DNA from: Cladorhizidae sp. MBARI D1340-BT2
Lineage: Eukaryota; Porifera; Demospongiae; Poecilosclerida; Cladorhizidae
DNA length: 64,000 bases
Direction of reading: 5' to 3'
Assembly: GCA_028752905.1 (NCBI GenBank)
Contig: JAQNBH010000015.1
Span: 33,586,163-33,650,162, forward strand
Below the pieces are notes generated by a model. The model saw nothing but the letters and a program-made list of their open reading frames with translations, did not search any database and was not told the DNA's origin. Position numbers and translations under genes: made by a program. Of this stretch, positions 57,901 through 64,000 are shown piece after piece. Position 1 is the stretch's first letter. Every line of letters starts with the position of its first letter.

Positions 57901-58560
57901 AAATGATTAGAAGTCCTCCAAATAATTATATACTTGAACTCGTTCACAACTGCAATCAATACCTGCCCTTCCAATAGTAATCGCAGGTGGATTGGATAGA
58001 AGTAGATAGTAACCGTGGTTCCTATTAGAGAGGTATACAGAGGTCCAATAGTCAAAATTGGAAAGAGAAAGCACATCCCTACTTCATAAGCTTCATAACA
58101 TCCACATAGTCCATACTGACATTATATTAAGACAGTTCCGTTGGTGTGGTTTCTTTTGGCACTAACTTGTAAGTGTTTGAGTAACCATACCCCAGAGTCA
58201 CATGCACCTGAAGTGGCTGGCCTAAATCTCTGCATCATCCTCACTGAACAATGCTACATAACAACTTCATAAGAGCGTAAGGAAATGACTTGGTCGAGGT
58301 TATGACTTCATAGAGTATAAGGTCATAGGTTGCCTTGGTGCGAGTTTGTGGTTGAGTATTACCATCAATACTAGTGATGCATTTAATTTGATTAAGTATG
58401 AACCTTGGGACTTCACATGGAGTACAGCAATGATCTGTTGACTATAAGTCTGGGATATTGGTACAAGTAAGTAATAATTTTTGGTAAGGTTAACTTCTAC
58501 TACTTTTAGTATATAGAAGTTAAAAGAAAGAAAGCACATGGATAGAGTATCATAAATCAC
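57901..58560. other. Unassigned
   Basis: No gene or RNA was recognised. Confidence 0.35.
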
Positions 58561-58830
58561 AATGACCTTCTCAATAATCAACTTGAAATTTACTCTCTTG
58601 ACTAGATGCTCTAGCCTTCATCAGGAATAACGCGAGTACACTCTCAATGAACTCTCAGTTGACATAATAACATTACAATCACTTCAATAATCAACATCAA
58701 ATTTTATTCACTCGACACTGATGAAGGCTAGAGCATCTAGTCAAAGCGTTGAGTGAATAAAATTTGAAGTTGATTATTGAGAAGGTCATTGTAATTTGGT
58801 TATGTCAACTGAGAGTTCATTGAGTAAATT
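58561..58830. repeat. Two hammerhead-like repeat copies in opposite orientation
   Basis: The minus-strand copy is at 58665-58561 (inverse of CTGATGA at 58618-58624, preceded by GTTATTC). The plus-strand copy is at 58682-58810 (CTGATGA at 58718-58724). In the latter TTTTATTCACTC before the core pairs perfectly with GAGTGAATAAAA after it. GAAAC has changed to CAAAG. Confidence 0.8.
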
Positions 58831-59364
58831 GTAACTGGCCAAATTCTAAATCAATTTATTAATATAATTAAGTGCCAAGGAGAGACAGTTTTGGATTTAT
58901 CAGTTTCGTCTCTTGTCCTTACTGCTGATCTATAGATTGTCACTTCCAAATGTCAGATTGAGAAACATATTTATATGGTATATGTAAAATAAAATAAAAT
59001 TTAAACAATTTTGGATCGAGTTACTAAAAAGAAAGGTATAGCAAACATTATAAAAGCTACAAACTATTGGTGTACATGATTTTAAATGGTGAAGGCTCAT
59101 GTAATTAGTTGTGGCCTATATGGGGACATACAGTCTTGTCCCTCTTAATTTTTTTTAAAAAGCAAGTTGTTTGTTTGGTTGTTTCTGCATACTTGTAGTT
59201 GAACGGTGGACTAGAACGGTGGACTAGACTGAGTCAGAGTACTATAATGTCCAACACAACTTCTGGGTCTCCAGGGATTTTAAATACACTTTTTCTAAGT
59301 TGTTGTACACTACACATACACATCACATGCTGTGTCTTGTCTACGGTGGGGAAAACCCCCAACA
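58831..59364. other. Unassigned
   Basis: AT-rich, no gene recognised. Confidence 0.35.
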
Positions 59365-59560
59365 CAGATCCTTGAAGATGTCACACTTTCATCATTTATT
59401 ATTTTATTTATTTTCAGCTGCCATTTTACTGCCTTAGCAAAGAATTTAAGGCATGCTCGGAGTATTTTATGGAGCTAATATTGGCTGAAACCATTTAAGT
59501 AGCCAAGAAGCTGCTGATGTGAATTTAACATGAGATATGAGCTTTGGTTTTTTCCCTTTC
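59365..59560. repeat. Third copy of the dispersed repeat at 41368-41800
   Basis: CTGCCTTAGCAAAGAATTTA ... GGAGCTAATATTGGCTGAAA ... AAGAAGCTGC match the other two copies. Confidence 0.75.
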
Positions 59561-59603
59561 TGGTCTGCCATTCAAAAAAAAGTTGGCAATCCAATATAGG
59601 AAA

Positions 59604-60540
59604 TACTAGTGTATTCCCTGAAGTGCTAGTATATTCCCTGAAGTGTTAGTGTATTCCCTGAAGTGCTAGTGTATTCCCTGAAGTGCTAGTGTATTCCCTG
59701 AAGTGCTAGTGTATTCACTGAAGTGCTAGTGTATTCCCTGAAGTGCTAGTGTATTCCCTGAAGTGCTAGTGTATTCCCTGAAGTGTTAGTGTATTCCCTG
59801 AAGTGCTAGTGTATTCCCTGAAGTGCTAGTGTATTCACTGAAGTGTTAGTGTATTCCCTGAAGTGCTAGTGTATTCCCTGAAGTGCTAGTATATTCCCTG
59901 AAGTGCTAGTGTATTCCCTGAAGTGCTAGTGTATTCCCTGAAGTGCTAGTGTATTCCCTGAAGTGTTAGTGTATTCCCTGAAGTGCTAGTGTATTCCCTG
60001 AAGTGTTAGTGTATTCCCTGAAGTGCTAGTGTATTCCCTGAAGTGTTAGTGTATTCCCTGAAGTGCTAGTGTATTCCCTGAAGTGCTAGTGTATTCACTG
60101 AAGTGTTAGTATATTCCCTGAAGTGCTAGTGTATTCCCTGAAGTGCTAGTGTATTCACTGAAGTGCTAGTGTATTCCCTGAAGTGCTAGTGTATTCCCTG
60201 AAGTGCTAGTGTATTCCCTGAAGTGCTAGTGTATTCCCTGAAGTGCTAGTGTATTCCCTGAAGTGCTAGTGTATTCCCTGAAGTGCTAGTGTATACCCTG
60301 AAGTGCTAGTGTATTCCCTGAAGTGCTAGTGTATTCCCTGAAGTGTCCCTGAAGTGCTAGTGTATTCCCTGAAGTGCTAGTGTATTCCCTGAAGTGCTAG
60401 TGTATTCCCTGAAGTGCTAGTGTATTCCCTGAAGTGCTAGTGTATTCCCTGAAGTGCTAGTGTATTCCCTGAAGTGTTAGTGAATTCCCTGAAGTGTCCT
60501 GAAGTGCTAGTAGTACATTCCCTGAAGTACTATATAGTAC
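59604..60540. repeat. 20-bp minisatellite (about 46 units)
   Basis: The unit is GTGCTAGTGTATTCCCTGAA. Point variants (GTGTTAG, ATTCACTG, AGTATATT) recur in patches, suggesting local block duplication. The array degenerates at 60340 and 60480-60545. Confidence 0.98.
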
Positions 60541-60545
60541 ATTCC

Positions 60546-60860
60546 CTAATACATATATATATTATATAGGGACAAAAAAACCCCGGTCTCATCTAAGTGC
60601 ACATAGAGTTCTTGACCTTTTCCCAATCCAGATCCAAAAATAAATAAATAAAATTTAAAAAAAATTGCTCTTATTTCAAGTTGCTCCGTTTGTTGTCGTT
60701 AAAGTGCGTATATAGTAGTTGAGCAGTTGGTTCACTGTGACCATGTTATGAGATACTTCCTAAACTACTTCTTCTCTCAATGAACTCTAAGCCGCCACAG
60801 TAGAATAACATGACTTTGTCAATGATTGACTTAAAATTAGTCTCCCAATGTTGATTTTGT
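60546..60860. other. Unassigned, AT-rich
   Basis: Nothing was recognised. Confidence 0.35.
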
Positions 60861-60945
60861 GTCCCCTTGATGAAGGCTAAAGCATCTAGCCAAAATGTTG
60901 GGAAACAAATTGTATTATTAATCATTGAGAAATGCATTGCATTGC
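60861..60945 (+). repeat. Diverged hammerhead-like repeat copy with compensatory hairpin change
   Basis: CTTGATGAAGGCTAAAGC then ATCTAGCCAAAATGTTGGG. The hairpin GGCTA/TAGCC is fully Watson-Crick where other copies have a G-T pair. The core is otherwise degraded. Confidence 0.7.
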
Positions 60946-61599
60946 TTCTTCCTGTATTGTTTCCTACTACATAAATCAGTCCATACATTGTTAGATGGCT
61001 AGGGCTGTAGCTACATTATTGGGCAGCATTGATCCATTTCCACTTCCATGACTACGGTTATTATATTACTGTTATTATTATTCTTTTATAGTTATATGAT
61101 ATGAAAAAACAATTACTTTTTTTATTGTTGTTAAAGTTATTATTATTTTTATTATTAATCATATCTCTTCTTGATCTGAGCAAATCATGATTTTTGCACA
61201 ATTTTTTAAAATTAATTACATGCGGCAATAGTTAACAACGCATATGTACTTTAGTAGTAAGCATGGAATAAAGAAGATATATCATAGGGTGTTACACTGA
61301 GTAACTTCTTGTAGGCACCTGCTTGACTATTGAATAAACAAAGACTAAAATATTTTTAAAACTCTTTGGATGTGGCAAGGATGCCAACATTTTACTGGCA
61401 TGTGAGGTGAGCATGTGTATACGCTGGAGGTTGCTTCTATAAAACCAGTTGCTAATCAGTAAGTTTTCATCTGTGGTCTTTAATTAAGCAATAGCAGCTG
61501 CTAGGGACATGGAACTGGAGTGCTATGTTGAAAGAGCACTAGACAGGTAAACATAGTTAACCAAGTTCTGGTGCTTTGATTGTTCTTGTTCTAGTACAG
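60946..61599. other. Unassigned, AT-rich
   Basis: Nothing was recognised. Confidence 0.35.
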
Positions 61600-62337
61600 G
61601 CACCCAGCACAAGAGCTATATATATATATACATACAGGCACCCAGCACAAGAGCTATATATATATATACATACAGGCACCCAGCACAAGAGCTACATATA
61701 TATATATATATATATATACAGGCACCCAGCACCAGAGCTATATATATATATATTATATACAGGCATCCAGTACAAGAGCTAATATATATATATTATATAC
61801 AGGCATCCAGTACAAGAGCTATATATATATATATATACATACAGGCACCCAGCACAAGAGCTATTTATATATATACATACAGGCATCCAGCTATGTATAT
61901 ATATACACACAGGCACCCAGGACAAGAGCTATGTATATATACATACATACAGGCACCCAGCACAAGAGCTATGTATATATATACATACAGGCACCCAGCA
62001 CAAGAGCTATGTATATATATATATACATACAGGCACCCAGCACAAGAGCTATGTATATATATATATACAGGCACCCAGCACAAGAGCTATGTATATATAT
62101 ATATATATACATACAGGCACCCAGCACAAGAGCTATGTATATATATATATATACATACAGGCACCCAGCACAAGAGCTATGTATATATATATACATACAG
62201 GCACCCAGCACAAGAGCTATGTATATATACACATACAGGCACCCAGCACAAGAGCTATGACATATATATATATATATACATACAGGCACCCAGCACAAGA
62301 GCTATGTATATATACACACACAGGCATCCAGCTATAT
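61600..62337. repeat. Compound minisatellite: CAGGCACCCAGCACAAGAGCTA plus variable TA tract (about 18 units)
   Basis: Each unit has a constant CAGGCACCCAGCACAAGAG core and a TATATA/CATACA tract of variable length, so unit length varies (about 37-49 bp). All forward and reverse frames across it are artefacts. Confidence 0.97.
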
Positions 62338-62342
62338 ATGTA

Positions 62343-62898
62343 CTGCATTTCCTCAATTAGAATGCATGCTTCTCTTCATTTCATGGGCTACCTAGCTACA
62401 TGTACTATTCGAGGGAACACTCAACATGACATGCACACAGTAGTTGCACAAGATCACTGGGTCTTGAACAGATGACAATGATAGTAGCAGTGTTCTGCTC
62501 ATCACCATTCTAGTTTGGTCTTCTTCATAGTCAGCTTCGTCACTTGTGAAGGGATCACCATCAGTCTCTCCCACCTTTTCTAAGGAGTTTGCCCGTGGCG
62601 CTGCCAGAGTTTGCTGCAGCACTTTCCGCTACTTGCCCGGGCTTTCAACAGTGAATGCTGTCATCATGTGATCATCTGTCTCAACGAAATGCCACAACTT
62701 TTGATCAATTTGATTATCACTTCAGCGGTGAAGATGTCCAAGCTTTCTTCACCCATTGCAGACCACATCTTCTCTGTGGCTTTCACACTTCCTGCTGGTA
62801 CGCAATCTAATTGAAGTTCTTTTGAGATAGTAAATGGTTGTCTAATTGAGGATGTATTCTATTCTAATCGAAGGCACGTTCTAATCAAGAAAGTACGG
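62343..62898 (-). mobile_element. Tigger/pogo-like DNA transposon remnant
   Basis: Ends CTGCATTTCCTCAATTAG (62343-62360) and, inverted, CCGTACTTTCTTGATTAG (62898-62881) differ only by transitions. Each is flanked by TA (62341-62342, 62899-62900), the target duplication expected for Tc1/mariner-pogo elements. Inside, the minus strand reads KMWSAMGEESLDIFTAEVII and KSCGIS, similar to the C-terminal end of Tigger transposases. A DEADYEEDQTR-like acidic tail follows in a shifted frame. It is strongly truncated and non-functional. Confidence 0.5.
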
Positions 62899-62929
62899 TA
62901 TATACTCTCAAGAGTAGCTGAAATGGAGG

Positions 62930-64000
62930 CCACTGGTGTGTACTGGAGTCATGTAGTACTGCTGTGTTCCACTAGGCTGCTATGAGATGAAGGCCACTGG
63001 TATGTACTGGAGTCATGTAGTACTGCTGTGTTCCACTAGACTGCTATGAGATGGAGGCCACTGGTGTGTACTGGAGTCATGTAGTACTGCTGTGTTCCAC
63101 TAGGCTGCTATGAGATGGAGGCCACTGGTGTGTACTGGAGTCATGTAGTACTGTTGTGTTCCACTAGGCTGCTATGAGATGGAGGCCACTGGTGTGTACT
63201 GGAGTCATGTAGTACTGCTGTGTTCCACTAGGCTGCTATGAGATGGAGGCCACTGGTGTGTACTGGAGTCATGGAGGCCACTGGTGTGTACTGGAGTCAT
63301 GGAGGCCACTGGAGTGTACTGGAGTCATGTAGTACTGCTGTGTTCCACTAGGCTGCTATGAGATGGAGGCCACTGGTATGTACTGGAGTCATGTAGTACT
63401 GTTGTGTTCCACTAGGCTGCTATGAGATGGAGGCCACTGGTGTGTACTGGAGTCATGTAGTACTGTTGTGTTCCACTAGGCTGCTATGAGATGGAGGCCA
63501 CTGGTGTGTACTGGAGTCATGTAGTACTGCTGTGTTCCACAGGCTGCTATGAGATGGAGGCCACTGGTGTGTACTGGAGTCATGGAGGCCACTGGAGTGT
63601 ACTGGAGTCATGTAGTACTGCTGTGTTCCACTAGGCTGCTATGAGATGGAGGCCACTGGTATGTACTGGAGTCATGTAGTACTGTTGTGTTCCACTAGGC
63701 TGCTATGAGATGGAGGCCACTGGTGTGTACTGGAGTCATGTAGTACTGCTGTGTTCCACTAGTCTGCTATGAGATGGAGGCCACTGGTGTGTACTGGAGT
63801 CATGGAGGCCACTGGTGTGTACTGGAGTCATGGAGGCCACTGGTGTGTACTGGAGTCATGTAGTACTGCTGTGTTCCACTAGGCTGCTATGAGATGGAGG
63901 CCACTGGTGTGTACTGGAGTCGTGTAGTACTGCTGTGTTACACTAGGCTGCTATGAGATGGAGGCCACTGGTGTGTATTGGAGTCCACTGGTGTGTATTG
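62930..64000. repeat. 64-bp minisatellite with 28-bp sub-unit expansions, open at the window end
   Basis: The unit is built of ATGAGATGGAGGCCACTGG, TGTGTACTGGAGTCATG, TAGTACTGCTGTGTTCC and ACTAGGCTGCT (about 16 units). In four places the 28-bp piece GGAGGCCACTGG...GGAGTCAT is repeated without the remainder (near 63270, 63590, 63800, 63830). It continues past the window. Confidence 0.97.

Noticed and set aside
61576..62475. Open frames with HTGTQHKSYVYIYI-type repeats on both strands
   Set aside because: TA-rich compound minisatellite; frames are open on both strands simultaneously.

Overview
The window is eukaryotic nuclear DNA from an animal. It has spliced genes with short GT-AG introns (mostly 70-240 bp), an animal-type calmodulin and a ubiquitin-eS31 fusion gene, and a dense mixture of decayed LINEs, hAT, Tigger-like and fungal/sponge-type DDE transposons, foldback elements and minisatellites. 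A marine invertebrate, most likely a demosponge, fits best. This is inference: no diagnostic marker such as rRNA or mtDNA is present.

Layout. 1-898 is a 41-bp minisatellite. 2168-2350 (+) is the last coding exon of a mitochondrial translation initiation factor 2 gene. 4271-5067 (-) is a complete three-exon ubiquitin-ribosomal protein eS31 gene (RPS27A type), tail-to-tail with it. 8043-10501 (-) is a complete calmodulin paralog whose last intron holds a 1.5-kb, 68-bp minisatellite of alternating unit types. 11130-12905 is a decayed DDE transposon. From about 13 to 50 kb almost everything recognisable is repeat-derived: LINE remnants on both strands, two hAT transposase remnants, large foldback (palindromic) elements, simple repeats and minisatellites. 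51.3-52.2 kb (+) is a canonical three-exon calmodulin gene with a TATA box and a duplicated CCAAT promoter module. A possible terminal exon of a PG-rich-repeat protein follows at 53.4 kb. 54-64 kb is again repeats: a gag-like zinc-knuckle remnant, foldback copies, 37-bp, 20-bp, TA-rich and 64-bp tandem arrays, a tRNA-type SINE and a Tigger-like element.

The genes do not form a functional cluster. Two points of gene organisation stand out. The MTIF2/RPS27A tail-to-tail pair is, from memory, the same arrangement as in human, so it may be an ancient microsynteny. The two calmodulin genes share both intron positions, so they are old duplicates.

The most unusual non-coding signal is a dispersed repeat (about nine copies). 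Its core reads CTGATGA - 6-bp hairpin - GAAAC - GTC, resembling a hammerhead ribozyme. Apart from the four spliced genes, nearly all longer open reading frames are tandem-repeat artefacts or fragments of transposon proteins.
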